Of a stretch of DNA of 64,000 bases, positions 10,886-22,900 are shown one piece after another. Within the stretch, counting starts at the first letter, position 1, and each line of letters starts with the position of its first letter. Below the pieces are notes generated by a model, which had not been told where the DNA came from, did not search any database, and worked only from the letters and a program-made list of their open reading frames with translations. Source of the stretch: Apostichopus japonicus (taxonomy: Eukaryota > Echinodermata > Holothuroidea > Aspidochirotida > Stichopodidae); NCBI RefSeq assembly GCF_037975245.1, contig NC_092564.1, forward strand, positions 1,813,984 through 1,877,983. Direction: 5' to 3'. A program made the position numbers and the translations under genes.

Positions 10886-10888
10886 AGC
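10815..10888 (-). tRNA. tRNA-Asn(GTT), copy 36, acceptor variant
   Basis: C2-A71 class with ACTGAAGCT 3' flank. Confidence 0.9.
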
Positions 10889-10985
10889 TTGCCTTACAAA
10901 GGAACATTGTAGACTAAGAATATGGGATTGATTTAGCTGAATTAACTATACATGAACTATTTAAATTATCAAAAGAACTGAAGCT

Positions 10986-10989
10986 CGTT

Positions 10990-11056
<67 letters not shown>

Positions 11057-11059
11057 AGC
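10986..11059 (-). tRNA. tRNA-Asn(GTT), copy 37, acceptor variant
   Basis: C2-A71 class with ACTGAAGCT 3' flank. Confidence 0.9.
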
Positions 11060-11156
11060 TTGCCTTACAAAGGAACACTGTAGACTAAGAATATGGGATT
11101 GATTTAGCTAAATTAACTATACATGAACTATTTAAATTATCAAAAGAACTGAAGCT

Positions 11157-11160
11157 CGTT

Positions 11161-11227
<67 letters not shown>

Positions 11228-11230
11228 AGC
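11157..11230 (-). tRNA. tRNA-Asn(GTT), copy 38, acceptor variant
   Basis: C2-A71 class with ACTGAAGCT 3' flank. Confidence 0.9.
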
Positions 11231-11327
11231 TTGCCTTACAAAGGAACATTGTAGACTAAGAATATGGGATTGATTTAGCTGAATTAACTATACATGAACT
11301 ATTTAAATTATCAAAAGAACTGAAGCT

Positions 11328-11332
11328 CGTTT

Positions 11333-11398
<66 letters not shown>

Positions 11399-11401
11399 AG
11401 C
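11328..11401 (-). tRNA. tRNA-Asn(GTT), copy 39, acceptor variant
   Basis: C2-A71 class with a second change (G69 to A) that turns the T4-G69 wobble into a standard pair. Confidence 0.9.
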
Positions 11402-11498
11402 TTGCCTTACAAAGGAACATTGTAGACTAAGAATATGGGACTAATTTAGCTAAATTAACTATACATGAACTATTTAAATTATCAAAAGAACTCAAGCT

Positions 11499-11502
11499 CG
11501 CT

Positions 11503-11569
<67 letters not shown>

Positions 11570-11572
11570 AGC
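11499..11572 (-). tRNA. tRNA-Asn(GTT), copy 40
   Basis: Consensus; TCATAAAGG flank. Confidence 0.95.
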
Positions 11573-11669
11573 TTGCCTCATAAAGGAACATTGTAGACTA
11601 AGAATATGGGACTAATTTAGCTAAATTAACTATACATGAACTATTTAAATTATCAAAAGAACTCAAGCT

Positions 11670-11673
11670 CGCT

Positions 11674-11740
<67 letters not shown>

Positions 11741-11743
11741 AGC
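11670..11743 (-). tRNA. tRNA-Asn(GTT), copy 41
   Basis: Consensus; last unit before LINE tail 2. Confidence 0.95.
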
Positions 11744-11795
11744 TTGCCTCATAAAGGAACATTGTAGACTAAGAATATGGGATTGATTTAGCTGA

Positions 11796-12283
11796 TCATT
11801 AGCTGGAATGGTTTATTGCCAAACACATTTCACGATTTTTTAACTAGTAACAGTGTGATACATCACCACAACACACGGAATGCTGATAATGCACATTTCT
11901 TTTCTTATAAAACATCAATTGGGAGGCTTCGTCTTAGAAATCGTGCAATAAAGACATGGAATTCCATAACAGAGAGCTTCAAAACCAAAGTATCCAGTAA
12001 AATATTCAAAAAGCATCTGACCAAAGACGCTATATCCAGATATTATTAAGTCACCCATTCATTTGCACGATAACAAATCATTATCGTAAATATTATCACC
12101 ATATATAGTATTCATTGAATGTCGAATTATTCTATTTTGTATTGTTATGTAAATACTTTTCTTCTTTCCTTAATACAGGGAGTCTTCTACTTTGTTAAGC
12201 TGTTGTACGCTATTTGGAAGACTTCCTTCACACTGTAAATTTACACGTGAAAAACAAATAAATAAATCAAATCAAATCAAATC
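11796..12283 (+). mobile_element. 5'-truncated LINE tail, copy 2
   Basis: Same insertion as at 9429, with the same junctions and the same coding remnant (ending at 12049), displaced by exactly 2367 bp. It is a block duplication, not a new retrotransposition. Confidence 0.85.
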
Positions 12284-12326
12284 TAACTATATATGAACTT
12301 TTTAAATTATCAAAAGAACTCAAGCT

Positions 12327-12330
12327 CGCT

Positions 12331-12397
<67 letters not shown>

Positions 12398-12400
12398 AGC
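12327..12400 (-). tRNA. tRNA-Asn(GTT), copy 42
   Basis: Consensus; equivalent of copy 31 beside LINE tail 2. Confidence 0.95.
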
Positions 12401-12496
12401 TTGCCTTAGAAAGGAACACTGTAGACAAGAATATGGGGCTAATTAAGCTGAATTAACTATATATGAACTATTTAAAAAATCAAAAGAACTCAAGCT

Positions 12497-12500
12497 CGCT

Positions 12501-12563
<63 letters not shown>

Positions 12564-12566
12564 AGC
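12497..12566 (-). pseudogene. tRNA-Asn copy 43, anticodon-loop deletion
   Basis: 70 nt with the TTAA deletion, but without the D-arm change seen in copies 3, 4 and 74. Confidence 0.92.
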
Positions 12567-12663
12567 TTGCCTCATAAAGGAGCATTGTAGACTAAGAATA
12601 TGGGACTAATTTAGCTGAATTAACTATACATGAACTATTTCAAAAATCAAAAGAACTCAAGCT

Positions 12664-12667
12664 CGCT

Positions 12668-12734
<67 letters not shown>

Positions 12735-12737
12735 AGC
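12664..12737 (-). tRNA. tRNA-Asn(GTT), copy 44
   Basis: Consensus; spacer TTTCAAAAATC. Confidence 0.95.
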
Positions 12738-12834
12738 TTGCCTCATAAAGGAACATTGTAGACTAAGAATATGGGACTAATTTAGCTGAATTAACTATAC
12801 ATGAACTATTTAAATTATCAAAAGAACTCAAGCT

Positions 12835-12838
12835 CGCT

Positions 12839-12905
<67 letters not shown>

Positions 12906-12908
12906 AGC
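12835..12908 (-). tRNA. tRNA-Asn(GTT), copy 45
   Basis: Consensus; TCATAAAGG flank. Confidence 0.95.
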
Positions 12909-13005
12909 TTGCCTCATAAAGGAACATTGTAGACTAAGAATATAGGTCTAATTTAGCTGAATTAACTATACATGAACTATTTAAATTATCAAAAGAACTC
13001 AAGCT

Positions 13006-13009
13006 CGCT

Positions 13010-13067
<58 letters not shown>

Positions 13068-13079
13068 GGCCACGGAAGC
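13006..13079 (-). tRNA. tRNA-Asn(GTT), copy 46, D-stem variant
   Basis: G12 to C breaks one D-stem pair. Confidence 0.9.
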
Positions 13080-13176
13080 TTGCCTTAGAAAGGAACATTG
13101 TAGACTAAGAATATAGGACTAATTTAGCTGAATTAACTATAAATTAACTATTGAAAAGATCAAAAGAACTCAAGCT

Positions 13177-13180
13177 CGCT

Positions 13181-13238
<58 letters not shown>

Positions 13239-13250
13239 TGCCACGGAAGC
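13177..13250 (-). tRNA. tRNA-Asn(GTT), copy 47, D-stem variant
   Basis: G12 to A, as in copy 32. Confidence 0.9.
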
Positions 13251-13347
13251 TTGCCTCATAAAGGAACATTGTAGACTAAGAATATGGGATTGATTTAGCT
13301 AAATTAACTATACATGAACTATTTAAATTATCAAAAGAACTCAAGCT

Positions 13348-13374
13348 CGTTCCCGGGTGGGCTTGAACCACCAG

Positions 13375-13418
<44 letters not shown>

Positions 13419-13421
13419 AGC
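13348..13421 (-). tRNA. tRNA-Asn(GTT), copy 48, acceptor variant
   Basis: C2-A71 class with the same variable-loop change as copy 33; copies 47-48 repeat the 32-33 pair. Confidence 0.9.
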
Positions 13422-13518
13422 TTGCCTCATAAAGGAACATTGTAGACTAAGAATATAGGTCTAATTTAGCTGAATTAACTATACATGAACTATTTAAATT
13501 ATCAAAAGAACTCAAGCT

Positions 13519-13522
13519 CGCT

Positions 13523-13580
<58 letters not shown>

Positions 13581-13592
13581 GGCCACGGAAGC
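13519..13592 (-). tRNA. tRNA-Asn(GTT), copy 49, D-stem variant
   Basis: G12 to C, as in copy 46; last unit before solo LTR 1. Confidence 0.9.
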
Positions 13593-13659
13593 TTGCCTCA
13601 TAAAGGAACATTGTAGACTAAGAATATAGGTCTAATTTAGCTGAATTAACTATACATGA

Positions 13660-15132
13660 TGTCACATTAGAATAGTATAATTTAGTTAATTTGTATTTGT
13701 ATGACAGAAGAAGTCAATCTGTCAGCTGTTTATTTTAGAAAGTTTTTTTTTAGTAACTTTTACTTTAGTCAATGCTGGTTGTTGTTGATGTTGGAAAGTA
13801 GTATCCAAGGATGTAGGACAATTTACATAAACCCTAATCCCTCTATTCACTACAAAAATACAAGGTAGCATAATTGAGTATGTATACAAAAGAAACATCA
13901 CCAGGTCAGGGCATAGTATAATAATACAAAGGTACAGGGTAGCATAGCATAGCTAGTGCACACAAAAGAAACCTACCAGGGCAGGACATAGTCAAGATGA
14001 CAATGTATTGTATTGCCAAGTTATGCAAATTGATACACTATTAATTATGTGTGACATCACATCCAGCCAGTGAAGTGAGTGTTGGATAAGATTTTTATTC
14101 ACTCTCCAAAATACCATCATCGGATTGAGTCCTGCTATATCTCTTAGCTGAAAAAGACGGAGCTACAATATTGTGATTTTCATATCATGGGGCACAGGAT
14201 CCTATATATAGGATACCTGTATTGAAGCCTGGGCTGGCATACTTTAATTAATGTCTGGCATTTAACTGTGAAAGCTTGAAACACAATTTTTCCCTGGAGA
14301 TTCCAGTATCACACAATATTTAGTGTTCTGGATAGGGCAGCTTGTCGGCAGAGTTGGGATGGAAGTACATCACCTGACCGGATAAAGTAAAGCTGTATTG
14401 CAGAGCTCGTCTGACAGTTTAAGAACTGGAACCATTTGCCACTTTCCTCTCACATTGGGTCGAAGACCGGAAGCTTTTGAGGATAGTTTTATCACCGACT
14501 ATAACACCTACCACAACCTGATATCAGCAACCACGTGTCAACAAGTATTGTCAACACCTTTAGGCAATATTCGTCATAGTGACAACTCAGAACTCATTTT
14601 TTTTTTAAGATAAATGTTAAATCAGAATTTCATGATGTAAAGGGGGGAAAGCTCTTCAGACTAGAAGAGGTAATCTCATTCTTCTATAGAGAAAAGAATA
14701 TCCAATTAATATATATTAAGACTAAATTTATACGTGCCAGTTTGCTCTCTCGCAATTGAAAAAGATCCAGGGGTATCAAAACTTTGGAAAGTCTTAACCT
14801 TTTCAGTAGTTAAGCTAAATCTAGTATATGTTATCCTCTGGTAAAGATTGCGCCAAAGCAATCTGTTATCTCTAAGTATTCAGGAGTCCTACGTGTTCCT
14901 AAGCAGTATTACAGAACGCTGTAACCTTTATTTTGCATGTTCCTTTTTTTTATTATTTTAAGGAGAAAGTTCCTCCTCAATAAATACCTATTCACTTAAG
15001 AAGTTGAATTTATAAAACTTGTTCTGCATCATTAGTTGGTTGGAGTATTTCTTTTTTACATTGCATATTGATTTTGGATAGCCGCTAGGCGAATGTGTCG
15101 CATTGCCACTTGCATTCTTTTTGTGGGTGACA
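13660..15132 (+). mobile_element. Solo LTR 1 of the Gmr1-like element
   Basis: A 1473-bp LTR, TGTCAC at the start and GTGACA at the end, flanked by the 5-bp repeat CATGA (13655-13659 and 15133-15137). CATGA is part of the normal tRNA spacer. No internal sequence remains. Short ORFs inside it (for example 14398-14613) recur in every LTR and are not genes. Confidence 0.95.
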
Positions 15133-15167
15133 CATGAACTATTTAAAAAATCAAAAGAACTCAAGCT

Positions 15168-15171
15168 CGCT

Positions 15172-15238
<67 letters not shown>

Positions 15239-15241
15239 AGC
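15168..15241 (-). tRNA. tRNA-Asn(GTT), copy 50
   Basis: Consensus; first unit after solo LTR 1. Confidence 0.95.
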
Positions 15242-15338
15242 TTGCCTTAGAAAGGAACATTGTAGACTAAGAATATGGGACTAATTTAGCTGAATTAACT
15301 ATACATGAACTATTTAAAAAATCAAAAGAACTCAAGCT

Positions 15339-15342
15339 CGCT

Positions 15343-15409
<67 letters not shown>

Positions 15410-15412
15410 AGC
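15339..15412 (-). tRNA. tRNA-Asn(GTT), copy 51
   Basis: Consensus; A-run spacer, TAATAAAGG flank. Confidence 0.95.
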
Positions 15413-15509
15413 TTGCCTAATAAAGGAACATTGTAGACTAAGAATATGGGTCTAATTTAGCTGAATATACTATATATGAACTATTTAAATGATCAAAAGA
15501 ACTCAAGCT

Positions 15510-15513
15510 CGCT

Positions 15514-15580
<67 letters not shown>

Positions 15581-15583
15581 AGC
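15510..15583 (-). tRNA. tRNA-Asn(GTT), copy 52
   Basis: Consensus; 170-bp AAATGATC unit type. Confidence 0.95.
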
Positions 15584-15679
15584 TTGCCTAATAAGGAACA
15601 TTGTAGACTAAGAATATAGGACTAATTTAGCTGAATTAACTATACATGAACTATTTAAATTATCAAAAGAACTCAAGCT

Positions 15680-15683
15680 CGCT

Positions 15684-15741
<58 letters not shown>

Positions 15742-15753
15742 GGCCACGGAAAC
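15680..15753 (-). tRNA. tRNA-Asn(GTT), copy 53, double variant
   Basis: G12 to C in the D-stem and C2 to T in the acceptor stem (now a T-G wobble). Confidence 0.88.
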
Positions 15754-15820
15754 TTGCCTCATAAAGGAACATTGTAGACTAAGAATATAGGTCTAATTTA
15801 GCTGAATTAACTATACATGA

Positions 15821-17293
15821 TGTCACATTAGAATAGTATAATTTAGTTAATTTGTATTTGTATGACAGAAGAAGTCAATCTGTCAGCTGTTTATTTTAGA
15901 AAGTTTTTTTTTAGTAACTTTTACTTTAGTCAATGCTGGTTGTTGTTGATGTTGGAAAGTAGTATCCAAGGATGTAGGACAATTTACATAAACCCTAATC
16001 CCTCTATTCACTACAAAAATACAAGGTAGCATAATTGAGTATGTATACAAAAGAAACATCACCAGGTCAGGGCATAGTATAATAATACAAAGGTACAGGG
16101 TAGCATAGCATAGCTAGTGCACACAAAAGAAACCTACCAGGGCAGGACATAGTCAAGATGACAATGTATTGTATTGCCAAGTTATGCAAATTGATACACT
16201 ATTAATTATGTGTGACATCACATCCAGCCAGTGAAGTGAGTGTTGGATAAGATTTTTATTCACTCTCCAAAATACCATCATCGGATTGAGTCCTGCTATA
16301 TCTCTTAGCTGAAAAAGACGGAGCTACAATATTGTGATTTTCATATCATGGGGCACAGGATCCTATATATAGGATACCTGTATTGAAGCCTGGGCTGGCA
16401 TACTTTAATTAATGTCTGGCATTTAACTGTGAAAGCTTGAAACACAATTTTTCCCTGGAGATTCCAGTATCACACAATATTTAGTGTTCTGGATAGGGCA
16501 GCTTGTCGGCAGAGTTGGGATGGAAGTACATCACCTGACCGGATAAAGTAAAGCTGTATTGCAGAGCTCGTCTGACAGTTTAAGAACTGGAACCATTTGC
16601 CACTTTCCTCTCACATTGGGTCGAAGACCGGAAGCTTTTGAGGATAGTTTTATCACCGACTATAACACCTACCACAACCTGATATCAGCAACCACGTGTC
16701 AACAAGTATTGTCAACACCTTTAGGCAATATTCGTCATAGTGACAACTCAGAACTCATTTTTTTTTTAAGATAAATGTTAAATCAGAATTTCATGATGTA
16801 AAGGGGGGAAAGCTCTTCAGACTAGAAGAGGTAATCTCATTCTTCTATAGAGAAAAGAATATCCAATTAATATATATTAAGACTAAATTTATACGTGCCA
16901 GTTTGCTCTCTCGCAATTGAAAAAGATCCAGGGGTATCAAAACTTTGGAAAGTCTTAACCTTTTCAGTAGTTAAGCTAAATCTAGTATATGTTATCCTCT
17001 GGTAAAGATTGCGCCAAAGCAATCTGTTATCTCTAAGTATTCAGGAGTCCTACGTGTTCCTAAGCAGTATTACAGAACGCTGTAACCTTTATTTTGCATG
17101 TTCCTTTTTTTTATTATTTTAAGGAGAAAGTTCCTCCTCAATAAATACCTATTCACTTAAGAAGTTGAATTTATAAAACTTGTTCTGCATCATTAGTTGG
17201 TTGGAGTATTTCTTTTTTACATTGCATATTGATTTTGGATAGCCGCTAGGCGAATGTGTCGCATTGCCACTTGCATTCTTTTTGTGGGTGACA
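15821..17293 (+). mobile_element. Solo LTR 2 of the Gmr1-like element
   Basis: Same length and same ends as solo LTR 1, again between CATGA repeats (15816-15820 and 17294-17298). Confidence 0.95.
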
Positions 17294-17328
17294 CATGAAC
17301 TATTTAAAAAATCAAAAGAACTCAAGCT

Positions 17329-17332
17329 CGCT

Positions 17333-17399
<67 letters not shown>

Positions 17400-17402
17400 A
17401 GC
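17329..17402 (-). tRNA. tRNA-Asn(GTT), copy 54
   Basis: Consensus; duplicate of copy 50. Confidence 0.95.
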
Positions 17403-17499
17403 TTGCCTTAGAAAGGAACATTGTAGACTAAGAATATGGGACTAATTTAGCTGAATTAACTATACATGAACTATTTAAAAAATCAAAAGAACTCAAGCT

Positions 17500-17503
17500 C
17501 GCT

Positions 17504-17570
<67 letters not shown>

Positions 17571-17573
17571 AGC
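17500..17573 (-). tRNA. tRNA-Asn(GTT), copy 55
   Basis: Consensus; duplicate of copy 51. Confidence 0.95.
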
Positions 17574-17670
17574 TTGCCTAATAAAGGAACATTGTAGACT
17601 AAGAATATGGGTCTAATTTAGCTGAATATACTATATATGAACTATTTAAATGATCAAAAGAACTCAAGCT

Positions 17671-17674
17671 CGCT

Positions 17675-17741
<67 letters not shown>

Positions 17742-17744
17742 AGC
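17671..17744 (-). tRNA. tRNA-Asn(GTT), copy 56
   Basis: Consensus; duplicate of copy 52. Confidence 0.95.
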
Positions 17745-17840
17745 TTGCCTAATAAGGAACATTGTAGACTAAGAATATAGGACTAATTTAGCTGAATTAA
17801 CTATACATGAACTATTTAAATTATCAAAAGAACTCAAGCT

Positions 17841-17844
17841 CGCT

Positions 17845-17902
<58 letters not shown>

Positions 17903-17914
17903 GGCCACGGAAAC
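17841..17914 (-). tRNA. tRNA-Asn(GTT), copy 57, double variant
   Basis: Duplicate of copy 53 with the same two changes. Confidence 0.88.
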
Positions 17915-17981
17915 TTGCCTCATAAAGGAACATTGTAGACTAAGAATATAGGTCTAATTTAGCTGAATTAACTATACATGA

Positions 17982-19454
17982 TGTCACATTAGAATAGTAT
18001 AATTTAGTTAATTTGTATTTGTATGACAGAAGAAGTCAATCTGTCAGCTGTTTATTTTAGAAAGTTTTTTTTTAGTAACTTTTACTTTAGTCAATGCTGG
18101 TTGTTGTTGATGTTGGAAAGTAGTATCCAAGGATGTAGGACAATTTACATAAACCCTAATCCCTCTATTCACTACAAAAATACAAGGTAGCATAATTGAG
18201 TATGTATACAAAAGAAACATCACCAGGTCAGGGCATAGTATAATAATACAAAGGTACAGGGTAGCATAGCATAGCTAGTGCACACAAAAGAAACCTACCA
18301 GGGCAGGACATAGTCAAGATGACAATGTATTGTATTGCCAAGTTATGCAAATTGATACACTATTAATTATGTGTGACATCACATCCAGCCAGTGAAGTGA
18401 GTGTTGGATAAGATTTTTATTCACTCTCCAAAATACCATCATCGGATTGAGTCCTGCTATATCTCTTAGCTGAAAAAGACGGAGCTACAATATTGTGATT
18501 TTCATATCATGGGGCACAGGATCCTATATATAGGATACCTGTATTGAAGCCTGGGCTGGCATACTTTAATTAATGTCTGGCATTTAACTGTGAAAGCTTG
18601 AAACACAATTTTTCCCTGGAGATTCCAGTATCACACAATATTTAGTGTTCTGGATAGGGCAGCTTGTCGGCAGAGTTGGGATGGAAGTACATCACCTGAC
18701 CGGATAAAGTAAAGCTGTATTGCAGAGCTCGTCTGACAGTTTAAGAACTGGAACCATTTGCCACTTTCCTCTCACATTGGGTCGAAGACCGGAAGCTTTT
18801 GAGGATAGTTTTATCACCGACTATAACACCTACCACAACCTGATATCAGCAACCACGTGTCAACAAGTATTGTCAACACCTTTAGGCAATATTCGTCATA
18901 GTGACAACTCAGAACTCATTTTTTTTTTAAGATAAATGTTAAATCAGAATTTCATGATGTAAAGGGGGGAAAGCTCTTCAGACTAGAAGAGGTAATCTCA
19001 TTCTTCTATAGAGAAAAGAATATCCAATTAATATATATTAAGACTAAATTTATACGTGCCAGTTTGCTCTCTCGCAATTGAAAAAGATCCAGGGGTATCA
19101 AAACTTTGGAAAGTCTTAACCTTTTCAATAGTTAAGCTAAATCTAGTATATGTTATCCTCTGGTAAAGATTGCGCCAAAGCAATCTGTTATCTCTAAGTA
19201 TTCAGGAGTCCTACGTGTTCCTAAGCAGTATTACAGAACGCTGTAACCTTTATTTTGCATGTTCCTTTTTTTTATTATTTTAAGGAGAAAGTTCCTCCTC
19301 AATAAATACCTATTCACTTAAGAAGTTGAATTTATAAAACTTGTTCTGCATCATTAGTTGGTTGGAGTATTTCTTTTTTACATTGCATATTGATTTTGGA
19401 TAGCCGCTAGGCGAATGTGTCGCATTGCCACTTGCATTCTTTTTGTGGGTGACA
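17982..19454 (+). repeat. 5' LTR
   Basis: TGTCAC to GTGACA, 1473 bp. At 19128 it has A where the 3' LTR and both solo LTRs have G. I could not pin down a TATA box or cap site with confidence. Confidence 0.95.
18720..18935 (+). other. LTR-internal ORF, probably not a gene
   Basis: A 71-codon open frame without an ATG start (it opens at TTG). It is carried by every LTR (also 14398, 16559, 25494). It shows no recognisable motif and most likely is chance. Confidence 0.3.
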
Positions 19455-19460
19455 ATTAAA

Positions 19461-19477
19461 TGGGGGCCTGTCCGGGA
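19461..19477 (+). promoter_or_regulatory. Primer binding site, tRNA-Pro-like
   Basis: TGGGGGCCTGTCCGGGA begins six bases after the 5' LTR. It matches the complement of a metazoan tRNA-Pro 3' end except for a swapped TC/CT pair in the middle. Reverse transcription would start here. Confidence 0.65.
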
Positions 19478-19938
19478 ATTCTATCCAAGATTTAAGCATA
19501 AGCATTTTCTTTGACAGAAGTGAAAAATACATAACTGGTTGGTGTCATAAAATTCAACCTGTGAATTATATGTATATTAATTGTTTGTATTTACTTGTAT
19601 TCGCAGACGAATTCCGCAAGAGCAGCTCTTATTTGGTCGGTCTACCTGTGTACTTCCATTCTAGCGTCTTACTGGCGGTCCCGACAAGAACTGAAGCAAC
19701 ATCTAACGTAATGTTGGTTGGCAAGTAGTTAATTGTGTTTTGTATTTTACATGTTTTATGCCAGACGTGAAATCCACTTACACAATTAGTGTATCATTGT
19801 TGTTTAATCGTACAACTGTGTTACCTATGATATGAAATTACATTGTTGTCGGATGTAACTATAAATTGCGCGCACTCTAAACTAAACTGCAGGCATCAGT
19901 AATTGGTTTCAATACATTGTCATTGTTATACATTAGTC

Positions 19939-22900
19939 ATGACTAGTCAACTAGAGTTAGAAAAACTTGTGTCAATCGGAGAAAAGTTAGGTCTCAAAGG
20001 TGTAGAACTAAAACAATTCTTAGATGATGAAAGGGACAAGCTTAAGCAAGAACGAGATGAAGAAAGAGATCGAAGAGCTAAGCAAAGGGCGATTGATGCA
20101 CACGAACAAGAAGAAGATAGGCAGAGACAAGAAAAGATAGAAAGAGAAAAGGCAAAGCAGTTAGAAATACAACTCAAGATAGAAGAAGCAAAGCAAGCCC
20201 AAGCTGAGGCACAAGCACAGATAGGCAATGGAGGTTATCATGGTAATGGTAGTGCAGCAAGAAGTAGACCACCTAAACTGCCACCATTCAACCAAGAGAA
20301 AGACGACATTGATGCATATATCAATAGATTTGAACGTTATGCCACATTGCAAGGTTGGGATAGGGATACTGTATGGGCCACAAGTCTTTCAGCACTTATT
20401 CAAGGTTGTGGATTGTTTGAATATTCATCACTTTCACTTGAGGATTCCAAAGATTACGACAAGGTAAAGCAAGCCTTATTACGTGCATACCACCTTACAG
20501 CCGATGGTTTTAGGAAGAAATTTCGTGATATTAGACCTGCACATGAAGATACAGGAACCAAGTATGTCACAAAATTAAAGAATTATCTCCATAGATGGAT
20601 GGAATTAGAGGAAGTAACTACTTATGAACAACTCCAAGACATAATATTGAGAGAGCAGTTCTTGAACTCATGTAGCAAAGATTTGGAAACATTTCTGAAA
20701 GAAAGAAAGCCGAAGAACATCACAACAATGGGTGAATTTACCGATCAATATGTAGAAGCACATGGAGGTTGGTATCCTGGTCACTCCAAGAATAGTAGAA
20801 GTACTCAAAACAGTAATTCCACGAGGAACCAGAATCGTAACAACGGAAGATTCCACAATCACAATCAGAAGTTCCAGCAACAAAATCAGAAAGGGAAAAC
20901 GTATTCTGGGCAGAGAAGTGAACCCAGGAAATGCTATATTTGTGATAAACCAGGCCACTTTGCAAGAGACTGTAGGACAAAGCGAATGCAAACCATGGCT
21001 CTTATGACAGATGTATTTAGTGACATGATGGAGAAACGCGCCTCAACTTTGACCGAACAGAACCTTCCAGACAAAAAGGAAACTGGCGGTGCATGTACAG
21101 ACATTGGGGCATTCATGATGGTAAAGCCAGATCCTCATCTATTCCAAGCAAGTAAGAAGGGATTCTTCACATTAGATTGTGGTCACAAGTTAACTGTATT
21201 GACTCAAGTTACAGCCGCATGTAAAGATCAGAATTTATCGTCGATGCCTGTTCAAATGGGTAAGATAGGGAATCAAAGTGTTAAAGTATTACGGGACAGT
21301 GGATGCAGTGGTGTAGTTGTAAGATCTCAGTACGTCAAGCCCAGCCAAATGACAGGTGACGTTAAAACTTGCATCCTGATTGACGGTACGGTACGACAAT
21401 ATCCCGTTGCCAACATACTCGTGGATACTCCATACTTCTCAGGTTCAGTTTCGGCCTTGTGTATGAATGATCCAGTCTATGATTTAATTCTAGGGAATGT
21501 CCCAGGTGTACGAGAACCTACCAATCCAGACCCGAATTGGGAAGAGTCACAGACACAGGATCAACCAGTACAACCACCACCAAATGTAACCAAGCCTATG
21601 GCAATAAGAAATGATGATGACCCAAATACAGTTGCCGCAGCACAGACAAGGAGTCAGAGCAAAGCAAAAGAGAAGCCCTTTAAAAAGTTAAAGGTATCGT
21701 CCCCGATTGGTGAAGAGGTTACTGCAGACATGCTACGTGAAAAGCAACAACAGGACCCCACCTTGGAAAAAATCAGACAGTTAGCCGAAACAGGAGATGA
21801 TAAAGTGAGTAAAAATGGGAGTACTCATAAATATGTGAAGTCCAGTGGCATTCTCTACAGAGAATTTAGTTCTCCTCGAGTGGAATTTGGAAACAGATTT
21901 AGGCAGGTAGTAGTTCCAGTTGACTACAGAGATCATGTATTAAAGGTAGCACACGAATCGATTCTAGGGGGTCATCAAGGATCCAAAAAGACGCGTGATA
22001 AAGTAATGAGTGACTTTACATGGCCTGGAATGCAAGCAGACGTTACCAGGTATTGTCAGTCGTGTGATGTATGCCAAAGAACCCTCCCTAAAGGTCGTGT
22101 TACTAAAGTACCATTAGGAAGTATGCCGCTGATTGAAGAACCATTTCAAAGGGTAGCAGTAGACTTAGTAGGACCGATCAAGCCAGCCACAGAGCGTGGA
22201 CATCGATACATATTGGTTTTAGTTGACTACGCAACTAGATACCCAGAAGCAGTACCAATGAAAACCATTGAAGCTGAGTCAGTAGCTGAGGAACTCCTTG
22301 GAATTTATTCAAGATTAGGCTTCCCAAAAGAAGTATTAACTGACCAAGGATCTCAGTTTGTCTCTGGCGTCATGAAAGAAGTTAGCCGATTATTGTCAAT
22401 TCGCCGATTAACCACGACTCCGTACCATGCCATGTGCAATGGGTTGGTAGAGAAATTTAATGGCACATTGAAAGCAATGTTAAAGAAGATGTGCGATGAA
22501 AGGCCTAAAGATTGGGACAGATATATAGATCCCCTACTGTTTGCGTACAGGGAAACGCCACAGGAAAGCACAGGCTTCTCGCCATTTGAACTGCTATATG
22601 GGCGGACCGTGCGTGGTCCTATGCGGATTCTTAAGGAATTATGGACCGGCGAATCAGAAGTAAGTGAGACGAAGACTGTGTACCAGTACGTGTTGGACTT
22701 ACAGGAACGTTTGGAGCAAACATGTCAACTAGCACGTGAGGAGATCAAGAAGTCTAGACAAAGGTACAAAACGTACTACAACAAGAAAGCAAGAGTAAGA
22801 AACATGAAAGTAGGAGAAGAAGTCCTCCTCCTTCTCCCCACTGATAAGAACAAGCTACTTATGCAGTGGAAGGGACCATTTCCAATAGTGGAGAAAGTTG

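Larger units (their letters stand above)
13660..19454 (+). repeat. 2161-bp higher-order unit: LTR plus four tRNA units
   Basis: LTRs begin at 13660, 15821 and 17982, exactly 2161 bp apart. The tRNA units between them (50-53 and 54-57) are the same, including the rare double variant in copies 53 and 57. The third LTR is the 5' LTR of the complete element. Confidence 0.95.

Noticed and set aside
14398-17355. Repeated 71- and 68-codon frames (14398, 16559, 14988, 17149 and equivalents) as genes
   Set aside because: They lie in LTRs or run from an LTR into a tRNA unit and recur only because the LTR recurs.
19903-19938. Upstream start of Gag-Pol at 19903
   Set aside because: The codon is TTG; the first ATG in frame is at 19939 and begins a typical charged Gag N-terminus.
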